Below, piece by piece: positions 19,201 through 31,291 of a DNA stretch of 64,000 nt (its first letter is position 1; each line of letters begins with the position of its first letter). Position numbers and translations under genes: made by a program. Location of the stretch: the NCBI RefSeq assembly GCF_026914265.1, contig NC_069130.1:15216366-15280365 (forward strand), read 5' to 3'. Source of the DNA: Mya arenaria (taxonomy: Eukaryota; Mollusca; Bivalvia; Myida; Myidae). The notes beneath the pieces were generated by a model, which saw nothing but the letters and a program-made list of their open reading frames with translations, had not been told where the DNA came from and did no database searches.

Positions 19201-21584
19201 CACGCCGTGTACGTGAACATATACATGTATCTACACGCCGTATGCGTGAACTTATACCAGTAGCTACACGCCGCGTACGTGAACTTATACTTGTATCTAC
19301 ACGCCGTATGCGTGAACTTATACCTGTATCTACACGCCGTATGCGTGAACTTATACTTGTATCTACACGCCGTGTACGTGAACTTATACTTGTAGCTACA
19401 CGCCGTGTACGTGAACTAATAACAGTAGCTCCACGCCGTGAACGTGAACTAATAACAGTAGCTCCACGTCGTGTACGTGAACTAATACCTGTAGCTTCAC
19501 GCCGTGTACGTGAACTTATTTGTACCTGTAGCTACACGCCATGTACGAGAACTCTAAACCTGTAGCAATACGCCGCGTACGTGAACTTATACCTGTATCT
19601 ACACGCCTTATGCGTGAACTTATACCTGTAGCTACACGCCGTGTACGTAAACTTATACCTGTAGCTACACGCCGTGTACGTGAACTTATACCTGTAGCTA
19701 CACGCCGTGTACGTGTATTTATACCTTTAGCTACACGCCGTGTACGCGTACTTATACCTGTAGCTACACGACGTGTACGTGAACTTATACCTGTAGCTAC
19801 ACGCCGTGTACGTAAACTTATACCTGTAGCTACATCCCTTGTACGTTAACTAATTCCTATAGCTACACGACGTGTACGTTAACTTATACCTGTAGCTACA
19901 CACCGTGTACGTGAACTTATACCTGTAACTACACGCCGTGTACGTGAACTAATACCTATAGCTACACGACGTGTACGTTAACTTATACTTGTAGCTACAC
20001 GCCGTGTACTTGAACTAATACCTATAGCTACACGACGTGTACGTGAACATATACCTGTAGCTACACGCCGTGTACGTGAACTAATACCTATAGCTACACG
20101 ACGTGTACGTTAACTTATACTTGTAGCTACACGCCGTGTACGTGAACTAATACCTATACCTACACGACGTGTACGTTAACTTATACCTGTAGTCACACGC
20201 CGTGTAGGTGAACTCATACCTGTAGCTACACACCGTGTACCTGAACTTATACCGTTAGTCACCGGCCGTGTACATGAACTTATACCGGTAGTCACCGGCC
20301 GTGTACGTGAACTTATTCCTGTATCTACACGCCAAGTACGTGAACTTATACCTGTATCTACACGCCAAGTACGTGAACTTATACCTGTAGCTACACGCCG
20401 TGTACGTGAACTTATACCGGTAATCACCGGCCGTGTACGTGAACCTTTACCTGTAGCTACACGCCATGTACATGAAATTGTATATGTAGCTACACGGCGT
20501 GTACGTGAAATTGTACATGTAGCTACACGGCGTTGACGTGAAATTGTACCTGTAACTGCATGCCGTGGACGTGAACTTATTCCTGTAACTACATGCCGTT
20601 GACTTGAAATTGTACCTGTAGCCGCATGCCGTGGACGTGAACTTATTCCTGTAGCTACATGCCGTGTACGTGAACTTATACCTGTAGCTACACGCCGTGT
20701 ACGTGAACTTATACCTGTAGCTACACACCGTGTACGTAAACTTATACCTGTAGCTACACGCCTTGTACGTGAACATATACCTGTAGCAACACGCCTCGTA
20801 CGTGAATTTATACCGGTAGTCACACGCCGTGTACGTGAACATATACCTTTAGCTACACGCCGTGTACGTGAACTTATACCTGTAGCTACACGACGTGTTT
20901 ATGAACATATACCTGTAGCTTCACGCCGTATACGTGAACTTATTTATACCTGTAGCTACACGCCATGTACGAGAACTCTAAACCTGTAGCAACACGCCGC
21001 GTACGTGAACTTATACATGTAGCTACACACCGTGTACGTGAACTTATACCTGTAGCTACACGCCATGTACGTGAACTTATACCTGAAGCTACACGCCGTG
21101 TACGTGAACGTATACCTGTAGCTACACGCCGTGTACGTGAACTTATATCTGTAGCTACACGGCGTATACTTAACTTATACCTGTAGTTTCACGCCGTGTA
21201 CGTGAACTTATACCTGTAGCTACACGCCGTGTACGTGAACTAATACCTGAAGTCACACGCCGTGTATGTGAACATATACCTGTAGCTACATGCCGTGTAC
21301 GTGAACATGTACCTGTAGCTACGCGCCGTGTACGTGAACTTATACCTGTAGCTACACGACGGTGTACGTGAACTTATACCTGAAGCTGCACGCTGTGAAC
21401 GTGAACTTATACCTGTAGCTACACGACGTGTACGTGAACTTATACCTGAAGCTACACGCTGTGAACGTGAACTTATACCTGTAGCTACACGACGTGTACG
21501 TGAACTTATACCTGTAGCTACACGCTGTGAACGTGAACTTATACCTGTAGCTACACGCTGTGAACGTATAGGTGTAGCTATACA
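16296..21584. repeat. 33-bp satellite array, about 160 units (5.3 kb)
   Basis: Unit of the form TGTAGCTACACGCCGTGTAC then GTGAACTTATACC. TGTAGCTACA is a perfect palindrome, and ACACG-C-CGTGT plus GTACACGGCGTGTAC in variants give further dyads. Each unit has about three CpG, against a CpG-poor background. Three zones differ: 16.3-17.0 kb (AAATTGCACCTGTATC), 17.1-18.5 kb (GAACGTGAAATTGTAC, alternating unit types) and 18.5-21.6 kb (GAACTTATACCTGTAGC). Because 33 is a multiple of 3 and several frames lack stops, long 11-residue-repeat open frames appear on both strands, for example 17064-18521 plus (485 codons; REREIVPVATR type). There is no evidence that they are genes. Confidence 0.97.
18441..19032. 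repeat. Higher-order duplication within the satellite (two copies of about 296 bp)
   Basis: 18441-18736 and 18737-19032 share the same order of variant units: 'agcttcacgccg', 'gaaatggtacatgtag', 'ggcgttgacgtg', 'agctgcatgccg', 'cttatgcctg', 'cacgcttgtacg', 'agtcacacgcc', 'gacgtgtccgtgacc'. They differ at only a few bases. The offset of 296 is one base short of nine units. Confidence 0.85.
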
Positions 21585-22057
21585 ATACGATCGTATGGGA
21601 TCAAAGTTGCGTTAAAAATTACTTCTTTTAATCAAAAGAAGATTTTTTTTCCACAAAAAGTACTTACTTAAAATAGAATAAATTATATGGTATGTTTTGT
21701 GCATCCCAAAGTTCATATGGAAAATTATTTGCTCTCATCGCCCATGTCAGGTAATATTTCAAATTTAAGGTAAATAACTCCAGCATGTATCAGGATAATA
21801 TAAATATTTGAGTTTTGTCCCATAACCCATCTTTCATGATCCCATTTATTTTAAGTCATAACGAAATTGACTTTAAGTAGAGTATTACACACACTTGTGA
21901 AATAGGTACTCGTCTTATCTTCAACGAAGTATACAGTCTAAGACAAGTGATTATTACTCATAAATATGGAATATTTTACTTATTTCGGAACATATGTATT
22001 GGGAACCCAGTAAATGAACAGTATCGTATATATATAATTTTCCAAATAAAGAAACGC
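21585..22057. other. bZIP-cluster 5' flank, homologous to the flank of copies B and C
   Basis: Bases from about 21997 ('tattgggaacccagtaaatg', 'tatcgtatatatataatttt', 'ccaaataaagaaacg') match 25197-25290 and 28057-28150, upstream of copies B and C. The duplicated unit therefore included 5' flanking DNA. The rest is AT-rich with nothing recognised. Confidence 0.6.
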
Positions 22058-22571
<514 letters not shown>

Positions 22572-22704
22572 TTTTCTTGAATGAAAACGAAACAAAGAAG
22601 CGCTTCGTGTCTTAAAGGCATTTTTCATAAATACGCAATTTGACGCATTAGGTCAGCAAGACCATTTCTCATGTCTAAATTTAAAGCTATCTTGAAGCTT
22701 AACG

Positions 22705-24619
22705 ATGCAGTTTAGACGTCAGAATACCAGAATAAATGTTTACACTATAATGGAGGAAGAAAAACACGCAAAAGTTGTTCCGTCAATGGTACCAACGGTT
22801 GTGAGCGGATTATTTGACAATTCTGATGGATTTACTGATAATTCGGAGTCAGATGAAAACACTGACTATTCAACGTCAAATAATGTTGGACATTGCAGCA
22901 CAATAAACGCAAACGACATTAGATCTGATGCAAGTTCTGTGAAAAGTGTCGAGAAATACGCAATTGTGAATTCTAATGGTGCATGTGGATATACAAATAC
23001 ACGTTATAACTCTGACGTCATTGTGTCAGATTACGGCAATGATGACGTCGATGACGTCTCGCGACGCGAGCTTCTAGAAAACGGATTAATGCCGTTTATA
23101 AAAGAGGAACTGAAATATTCCATTCAGACGAAACGGTTGAAGGAGGGAAAGCAGGAATTGAAAGTGGAATTTAGCCCTCCCTCGGAAGATGTGGTATGTA
23201 TTTCAAATAATTTCCATATGTCAGTTGGAGCAAAATAACCACCACTGGTTCATACATTCATTATTTGGGATTCAATTATTGTACACAGTCTTAATAACCA
23301 GACGTTATTTTTGGAAATCTACTTTTCCCTGAGATTTTTGCCACATCAAAAATCATGAAACACACAACTAATCCCGTAGTACAAGTATTTGGACTTTGAT
23401 TGTATATTGTCATATATACATAATCATGACAAAAAAGTTCCACCCAATAAAAGAATGCCTTCTCTTTAACTCACCCGGATGTTGTTACAGCTTACACCGG
23501 AAGAGGAAGAGCGGGTGGTAAAACGGCGCGTGCAGAACAGAATGGCCGCGCGCCGCTTCCGGGACAAACAAAAAGACAGAGCCCACACTTTGCAAAAGGT
23601 AAATTTGAAAAACGATAAAATCATTATCTTTTTAGAATAAAAACATTAATATTTGGAATAACATACAATAAAACTTTGACTTATGAATGTTAATTTTATT
23701 TCGCATTACTTCTGTTTTGAATGTAGCGTCACTGACCCCGAGGTACTGCTTCTTAAACTTATGATCTAAACAACACAATAATTAAAGTAGCAACATAATT
23801 CAAACAGAAAAGTATCCTTACGTGACAAATATTCAGTTGTTGTTTTTTATTTGATTTTTTTTTCTGTATTATCGGAATGCTTGAAAGCTGTACTGTCACA
23901 GATTGACCGATTGGACAACTGGTTTTTGTCTTGGTGTTTTCGGCAGTTTTCCAAACAATTGAGATCTGTTCTGTTGTGAGTTATATAAGATGACTGATTT
24001 GAAGGCATTGATCCCAACATCAAAAAGAAAAGTAGAAACAGTCAATCTGTGAGAGTGCAGTCTTAAGAATAAAACCAAAGAAGCAGGAGTGGTGTATTTG
24101 TTAAAAATCATGTTAAAGTGATATGTTCACTGGAAAACCAAAACAATCCTTGATAGATAAATATCAAAATCAGAGGTGTGTCGAGTACATATAGTTTTCA
24201 TGCTTATCAGGATATGCGTGTTACTAAAAGTGACGTGCATGGTACTGAGTATAACTTTATAATATTGTATTCTGATTTTATCGATTGCTTTTTAATCATG
24301 TCCCAAGTTAGTTTTTAGTAAACCTCGTCGCGTCCGAAAAATGGACTGAAAAATATAACATTTGATTTGATCAAAATGTTCATGTAATTAAAACAATACA
24401 CATTCATATTATTAATCGATTTCCTTATATCTAAATATGCTCATTTCCCGATACCTTCAGGAGTGTCATCGACTAGAAAGCATTCAGACAGAGTTGAGGT
24501 ACGAACTGGCGCAGGTACGAAAGGAAAGGGACGAATACCGCCATGCGTTTGATCAACACAAGGCCGTCTGCCCGCTACAGTTTCCCGCGCTTTTCATCGC
24601 GTCAAATTCGAACTCTTGA
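22705..24619 (+). CDS. ATF3-like bZIP transcription factor, copy A (intact)
   Basis: Nuclear DNA-binding protein that would act as a dimer. Exons 22705-23193, 23491-23598 and 24461-24619 (GT-AG, phase 0 at both junctions) encode 251 residues ending TGA. Exon 1 encodes an acidic N-terminus and FIKEELKYSIQTKRLKEGK, which resembles the 'KEEL..AIQ.K.L' segment before the bZIP in ATF3. Exon 2 encodes the basic region with the bZIP N-x7-R signature (NRMAARRFR). Exon 3 carries the zipper, with Leu or hydrophobic residues every seven (L-L-L-V-Y), starting LESIQTELRYELAQVRKERD, then an H-x4-C motif as in Fos/ATF3 proteins. Phe replaces the usual Cys or Ser in NxxAAxx(C/S)R. The start could be ATG 22705 or the in-frame ATG at 22750 (better context, ataATGG). 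A polyadenylation signal follows at 24824. ATF3/JDP2/Fos family membership is firm; the exact ortholog is not. Confidence 0.88.
23881..24066. mobile_element. Short family-1 foldback MITE in intron 2 of bZIP copy A
   Basis: Starts TTGAAAGCTGTACTGTCACA and ends TGTGAGAGTGCAGTCTTAA, about 186 bp, sharing the terminal sequence of the 2085-2449 family but with a shorter interior. The same insertion is present in copies B and C, so it predates the gene duplications. Confidence 0.75.
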
Positions 24620-25314
24620 CAACATGTGAACACTGAAAACTATTTTTAGAAACAGACTGAACTATCGTGATGTCAACAATTTACCTCACGACAGCTGATA
24701 ACAGAAACACGTTTTCATGACTGTCCTTGAAATTGTATTAGGGCGTTACACAGCAAATTGTTTCCAGTGTTCCAACATATTGATGTAAACTCATGACACA
24801 ATCTATTTTCAGTAAAAGCACATAATAAATGACAAAAAAAACTGTGATATTGTATGCTTTAAAACAATTGACGTTGGATTTTTTGTTCGGTTCCATTTCT
24901 GGCTTGATTTAATTGTAACCTTTGCATATATAATTCAGTATGTGTAGTGTGCATATAAAATGGATGTAATTGTGCCTTTTTTTCTCACGGAACGCTCCGA
25001 AATTGCAACACTTTGCTTCTAATTTAGAAAGAAATCTTGTGTGTGTGTGTGTAGGGGGGATCTTATCCCAAAACTCACATAGAACCATCGGACCTACAAG
25101 TATTTTAGGACTAGCTACGCCACTGAACGAAGTAAATATAGAAAAAAGCGATAATTACTTTACTTGGGAACCTTTTACTAAGCCTGGATTATATGAATTG
25201 GGAACCCAGTATATCAGAACTATCGTATATAAAAGTATCGTATATAAAAGTATATAAGCGTCTCCACTTTTTCCAAAAATAAAGATGTTTAATTTTATCA
25301 TTATTGTCTTGTAT
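24620..25314. other. Intergenic spacer between bZIP copies A and B, with TATA-type motif
   Basis: Contains the 3' flank of copy A, a short GT repeat near 25040 and, at 25250-25257, AAAGTATATAAGCG, a good TATA-box candidate for copy B. The spacer is repeated almost unchanged at 27482-28174. An open frame of 95 codons (24970-25257) has no recognisable domain and exists only because of the duplication, so it is not called. Confidence 0.45.
24824..24829 (+). terminator. Polyadenylation signal AATAAA of bZIP copy A
   Basis: AATAAA about 205 bp after the copy A stop codon, in 'cataataaatgac'. The same sequence follows copy B near 27686. Confidence 0.45.
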
Positions 25315-25438
25315 ATACTACTACTGTTACTACTACTATTACTACTACTGCTACTGCTACTGCTAATGCTAATGCTACTGTTGTTACTGTTGCTGCTGCT
25401 ACTCATGATGATGATAATAATGATGATGATGATGGTGG

Positions 25439-25487
<49 letters not shown>
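25315..25487. repeat. Trinucleotide repeats (CTA/GTTACT and TGA) upstream of bZIP copy B
   Basis: Irregular CTA/CTG/TTA triplets then about 25 TGA triplets, ending about 105 bp before copy B exon 1. The corresponding array of copy C (28175-28341) is 6 bp shorter in the TGA block. Confidence 0.95.
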
Positions 25488-25593
25488 ACATTTTTCGTTT
25501 CTAAAAGCATATTTTCGAAAATACGCAATATGACGCATTAGGTCAGCAAGAACATTTCTCATGTCTAAATTTACAGCTATTTAAAGCTCAACG

Positions 25594-27481
25594 ATGCAGT
25601 ATAAACGTCAGAATTCCAGATTAAACATTGACATTACCATGGAGGAAGAAAAACACGCACAAGTTGATCCGTCAGTGGTACCAACCGTTGTTAGCTGCTT
25701 ATTTGGCAATTCTGATGGATTTACTGACTATTCAACGTCAGATAATGTTGGACATTGCAGCACAATAAACGCAAGTGACATTAGATCTGGTGCAAGTTCT
25801 GCCAAAAATGTCGGGAAATACGCAATTGTAAATTTTAAAGGTGCATATGGATATACAAATACAAGTTCTACCGCTGACATTATTGTGTCAGATTACGGAA
25901 GTGATGACGTTGATGACGTCATGCGACGCGAGCTTCTAGAAAACGGATTTACACCGTTTATAAAAGAGGAACTAAAATATTCCATTCAGACAAAACGGTT
26001 AAAAGAGGGAAAGCAGGAATTGAAAGTGGAATTTAGCCCCCCACCGGAAGATGTGGTATGTATTTCAACTAATTTCCGTATGTCAGTTGGAGCAAAATAA
26101 CCACCACTGGTTCATACATTCCTTATTGGCTATTCAATTAGTGTACATAGTCTTAATAATTAGACGTTAATTTTGGAAATCTCCTTTTCCCTGAGGTTTT
26201 TGCCATATCAAAAATCATAAAACACACAACTAATCCCGTAGTACAAGTATTTGGACTTTTATTATACATTGTCATATATAAATAATCATGACAAAAAAGT
26301 TCCACCCAATAAAAAAATGCCTTCTCTTTAACCCACCCGAATGTTGTTACAGCTTACACCGGAAGAGGCAGAGCGTGTGGTCAAACGGCGCGGCGCGTGC
26401 AGAACAGAATGGCCGCGTGTCGCTTCCGGGACAAACAAAAAGACCGAGCCCAAACTTTGCAGAAGGTAAATTTGAAAAACGAAAAATCCATTTTCTTTTT
26501 AGAATTTATAAATATTTGGAATAACTTACAATAAAACCTTGACTTATGAATGTTAATTTTGTTTCGCATTACTATTGCTTTGAATGTAGCGTCACAGACC
26601 TCAAGGTACTGCTTCTTAAACTTATGATCTAAACAACACAATATTTAAAGTAGCAACATAATTCAAACAGAAAAGTATCCTTACGTGACAAATATTCAGT
26701 TGTTGTTTTTTATTTGATTTTTTTCCTGTATTATCGGAATGCTTGAAAGCTGTACTGTCACAGATTGACCGATTGGACAACTGGTTTTTGTCTTGGTGTT
26801 TTCGGCAGTTTTCCAAACAATTGAGATCTGTTCTGTTGTGAGTTATATAAGATGACTGATTTGAAGGCATTGATCCCAACATCAAAAAGAAAAGTAGAAA
26901 CAGTCAATCTGTGAGAGTGCAGTCTTAAGAATAAAACCAAAGAAGCAGGAGTGGTGTATTTGTTAAAAATCATGTTAAAGTGATATGTTCACTGGAAAAC
27001 CAAAACAATCCTTGATAGATAAATATCAAAATCAGAGGTGTGTCGAGTACATATAGTTTTCATGCTTATCAGGATATGCGTGTTACTAAAAGTGACGTGC
27101 ATGGTACTGAGTATAACTTTATAATATTGTATTCTGATTTTATCGATTGCTTTTTAATCATGTCCCAAGTTAGTTTTTAGTAAACCTCGTCGCGTCCGAA
27201 AAATGGACTGAAAAATATAACATTTGATTTGATCAAAATGTTCATGTAATTAAAACAATACACATTCATATTATTAATCGATTTCCTTATATCTAAATAT
27301 GCTCATTTCCCGATACCTTCAGGAGTGTCATCGACTAGAAAGCATTCAGACAGAGTTGAGGTACGAACTGGCGCAGGTACGAAAGGAAAGGGACGAATAC
27401 CGCCATGCGTTTGATCAACACAAGGCCGTCTGCCCGCTACAGTTTCCCGCGCTTTTCATCGCGTCAAATTCGAACTCTTGA
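25594..27481 (+). pseudogene. ATF3-like bZIP copy B, C-type/A-type hybrid with frameshift
   Basis: Exons 25594-26055, 26353-26465 and 27323-27481 correspond to copy A exons. Exon 2 is 113 bp instead of 108 because GGCGC is tandemly duplicated at 26387-26396, just before the basic-region NRMAACRFR. The frame shifts, basic region and zipper are lost, and a TAG follows a few codons into exon 3. No alternative AG inside the exon restores the frame. Exons 1-2 and intron 2 up to about 26726 match copy C; from about 26850 onward, including exon 3, it matches copy A. It could still yield a truncated N-terminal protein of about 200 residues. Confidence 0.82.
26743..26928. mobile_element. Short family-1 foldback MITE in intron 2 of bZIP copy B
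   Basis: Counterpart of the 23881-24066 insertion. The switch from C-like to A-like sequence (26727-26849) falls in or next to its left half. Confidence 0.75.
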
Positions 27482-28174
27482 CAACATGTGAACACTGAAA
27501 ACTATTTTTAGAAACAGACTGAACTATCGTGATGTCAACAATTTACCTCACGACAGCTGATAACAGAAACACGTTTTCATGACTGTCTTTGAAATTGTAT
27601 TAGGGCGTTACACAGCAAATTGTTTCCAGTGTTCCAACATATTGATGTAAACTCATGACACAATCTATTTTCAGTAAAAGCACATAATAAATGACAAAAA
27701 ACTGTGATATTGTATGCTTTAAAACAATTGACGTTGGTTTTTTTGTTCGGTTCCATTTCTGGCTTGATTTAATTGTATCCTTTGCATATATAATTCAGTA
27801 TGTGTAGTGTGCATATAAAATGGATGTAATTGTGCCTTTTTTTCTCACGGAACGCTCCGAAATTGCAACACTTTGCTTCTAATTTAGAAAGAAATCTTGT
27901 GTGTGTGTGTGTAGGGGGGATCTTATCCCAAAACTCACATAGAACCATCGGACCTACAAGTATTTTAGGACTAGCTACGCCACTGAACGAAGTAAATATA
28001 GAAAAAAGCGATAATTACTTTACTTGGGAACCTTTTACTAAGCCTGGATTATATGAATTGGGAACCCAGTATATCAGAACTATCGTATATAAAAGTATCG
28101 TATATAAAAGTATATAAGCGTCTCCACTTTTTCCAAAAATAAAGATGTTTAATTTTATCATTATTGTCTTGTAT
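27482..28174. other. Intergenic spacer between bZIP copies B and C
   Basis: Near-identical to 24620-25314, with only a few substitutions and a shorter A-run. It includes the same TATA-type motif near 28110. Confidence 0.6.
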
Positions 28175-28298
28175 ATACTACTACTGTTACTACTACTATT
28201 ACTACTACTGCTACTGCTACTGCTAATGCTAATGCTACTGTTGTTACTGTTGCTGCTGCTACTCATGATGATGATAATAATGATGATGATGATGGTGG

Positions 28299-28341
<43 letters not shown>
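28175..28341. repeat. Trinucleotide repeats upstream of bZIP copy C
   Basis: Same CTA/CTG/TTA and TGA structure as at 25315-25487, two TGA units shorter. Confidence 0.95.
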
Positions 28342-28447
28342 ACATTTTTCGTTTCTAAAAGCATATTTTCGAAAATACGCAATATGACGCATTAGGTCAG
28401 CAAGAACATTTCTCATGTCTAAATTTACAGCTATTTAAAGCTCAACG

Positions 28448-30349
28448 ATGCAGTATAAACGTCAGAATTCCAGATTAAACATTGACATTACCATGGAGGA
28501 AGAAAAACACGCACAAGTTGATCCGTCAGTGGTACCAACCGTTGTTAGCTGCTTATTTGGCAATTCTGATGGATTTACTGACTATTCAACGTCAGATAAT
28601 GTTGGACATTGCAGCACAATAAACGCAAGTGACATTAGATCTGGTGCAAGTTCTGCCAAAAATGTCGGGAAATACGCAATTGTAAATTTTAAAGGTGCAT
28701 ATGGATATACAAATACAAGTTCTACCGCTGACATTATTGTGTCAGATTACGGAAGTGATGACGTTGATGACGTCATGCGACGCGAGCTTCTAGAAAACGG
28801 ATTTACACCGTTTATAAAAGAGGAACTAAAATATTCCATTCAGACAAAACGGTTAAAAGAGGGAAAGCAGGAATTGAAAGTGGAATTTAGCCCCCCACCG
28901 GAAGATGTGGTATGTATTTCAACTAATTTCCGTATGTCAGTTGGAGCAAAATAACCACCACTGGTTCATACATTCCTTATTGGCTATTCAATTAGTGTAC
29001 ATAGTCTTAATAATTAGACGTTAATTTTGGAAATCTCCTTTTCCCTGAGGTTTTTGCCATATCAAAAATCATAAAACACACAACTAATCCCGTAGTACAA
29101 GTATTTGGACTTTTATTATACATTGTCATATATAAATAATCATGACAAAAAAGTTCCACCCAATAAAAAAATGCCTTCTCTTTAACCCACCCGAATGTTG
29201 TTACAGCTTACACCGGAAGAGGCAGAGCGTGTGGTCAAACGGCGCGGCGCGTGCAGAACAGAATGGCCGCGTGTCGCTTCCGGGACAAACAAAAAGACCG
29301 AGCCCAAACTTTGCAGAAGGTAAATTTGAAAAACGAAAAATCCATTTTCTTTTTAGAATTTATAAATATTTGGAATAACTTACAATAAAACCTTGACTTA
29401 TGAATGTTAATTTTGTTTCGCATTACTATTGCTTTGAATGTAGCGTCACAGACCTCAAGGTACTGCTTCTTAAACTTATGACCTAAACAACACAATATTT
29501 AAAGTAGCAACATAATTCAAACAGAAAAGTATCCTTACGTGACAAACATTCAGTTGTTGTTTTTTATTTGATTTTTTTCCTGTATTATCGGAATGCTTGA
29601 AAGCTGTACTGTCACAGATTGACCGATTGGACAACTGGTTTTTGTCTTGGTGTTTTCGGCAGTTTTCCAAACAATTGAGATCTGTTCTGTTGTGAGTTAT
29701 ATGATATTATTGATTTGAAGGCGTTGAACCTAAAAACAAAAAGAAAAGTAGAAACGGTCAGTCTGTGAGAGTGCAGTCTTAAGAATAAAACCCTATAAGC
29801 AGGAGTGGTTTTTGTATTTGTTGAAAATCACCTTAAGGTGATATGTTCACGCATGGAAAACCAAAACAATCCTTGATATATATTAATCAAAATTAGAGGT
29901 GTGTCGAGTCGATTTAGTTTTCATTGTCTGCTTATCAGGACACGCGTGTTACTAAGATTGACGTGCATGGTACTGAGTGTAACTTTATAATTATTTTGCA
30001 TTCTGTTTTTATCGATTGCTTGCTAATTGTGAACAAAGTCAATTTTTAGTAAACATCGTCGCGTCCGAAAAATGGACCGAAACATATAACATTTAATTTT
30101 ATCAAAATGTTCATGTAATTAAAACAAAACATACTAGTAATTGAATTGATTTCCTTATACCTAAATATATTCCTTTCCCGATGCCTTCAGGAGTGTCATC
30201 GACTAGAAAGCATTCAGACGGAGTTAAAGTACGAACTGGCGCAGGTACGAAAGGAAAGGGACGAATTCCGCCAGGCGTTTCAACAACACATGGCCGTCTG
30301 CCCACTACAGTTTCCCGCGCATATCCATGCGTCAACTTCGAACTCTTGA
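28448..30349 (+). pseudogene. ATF3-like bZIP copy C with the shared 5-bp frameshift
   Basis: Exons 28448-28909 (identical in protein to copy B exon 1), 29207-29319 (113 bp, GGCGC duplication at 29241-29250) and 30191-30349. The frameshift is the same as in copy B and disrupts the basic region. Beyond the shift the codons for NRMAACRFRDKQKDRAQTLQ are conserved in another frame. Exon 3 is intact and diverged from A (LESIQTELKYELAQVRKERD; EFRQAFQQHMAVC), with mostly conservative changes, so loss of function looks recent. It may produce only a truncated, non-DNA-binding protein. Confidence 0.8.
29597..29782. mobile_element. Short family-1 foldback MITE in intron 2 of bZIP copy C
   Basis: Orthologous to the insertions in copies A and B. 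Its right half is diverged (atgatattattg; gaacctaaaaac) from those two copies. Confidence 0.7.
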
Positions 30350-31291
30350 CAACATGTGAACACTGTCAACTATTTTTAGAAACAGACTAAACTATTGTGA
30401 TTTTAACATTTTACCTCAAAGCAGCTGATATCAGAAACACGTTTTCATGACTGTCCTTGATTTTGCATTCGGGCGTTACACAGCAAATTGTTTTCAGTGT
30501 TCCAACATTCTGATGTTAACTTATGGCACAATCTATTTTCAGTAAATTCAAATACCTAATGACAAAAAGTTGTGATATTATATATTTAAAAAAATTGACG
30601 TTGGAACTATTTTGTTCGGTTCCTTTTGTGACAAGGTTTATGACTTATTGATGGTTCTAAATAATACATTTAGTACCGTAACTAAAGATTAATGATAAAA
30701 AATAAATAAAAATAATTAACAATAAATGCCTACCTACCCTACCTGTTTTTGAAAAGGATATAGCACTAATCAAACCATTTTTGGCCTGGGTTTAATTATT
30801 TTTAATCGATACAAGGCCTAAGTTTCCTAGTTTATTGCCAAGAACAAAGAGGTGTACTTGACAGATGTTTTCTGAGCTGTTGTGTAAGATATGCTGTTGG
30901 TGTTTTACTACATCTCCATTGGAAATAAGGCAGTGTATTTTGATTAATCGTTAATCGGACATTTATGAAAAGAAAAACCGTCGAAGGAGATGGAAACAAA
31001 TGCAATTTTGAGTTGTGCCAGTTTACTTTTCGATTCGATCACAATCGAAGGAGGGTTTTTGATAATTTATATTTATTTGGAAAACCATTCATCATTTTGT
31101 AGTTTTATTTTGTCAAATTCCTAATACTCTCGCCTAAGCTATCAAACATCGTTCTTTTGCCAACATTTCAATACTTTGCAAACCTTGAAAAAAGTAAACC
31201 ACGACAGCCAGTCCTAGGAGGTGTTGACATAATTGAACTTAACGTTGTGGAGCAGTCACACTATAACGTATAGCAGTAACTTAAACCGACT
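30350..31291. other. 3' flank of the bZIP cluster, nothing else recognised
   Basis: The first 250 bp are a diverged counterpart of the 3' flanks of copies A and B. The remainder is AT-rich with no supported gene. Confidence 0.5.

Noticed and set aside
16296-21584. CRISPR-like array
   Set aside because: Units are contiguous and mutually similar with no unique spacers, and the setting is a eukaryotic nuclear genome. It is a satellite.
24970-25257. 95-codon frame duplicated at 27830-28117
   Set aside because: Its repetition only reflects the recent 2.86-kb duplication. It lies in the spacer between bZIP copies and contains a GT microsatellite.
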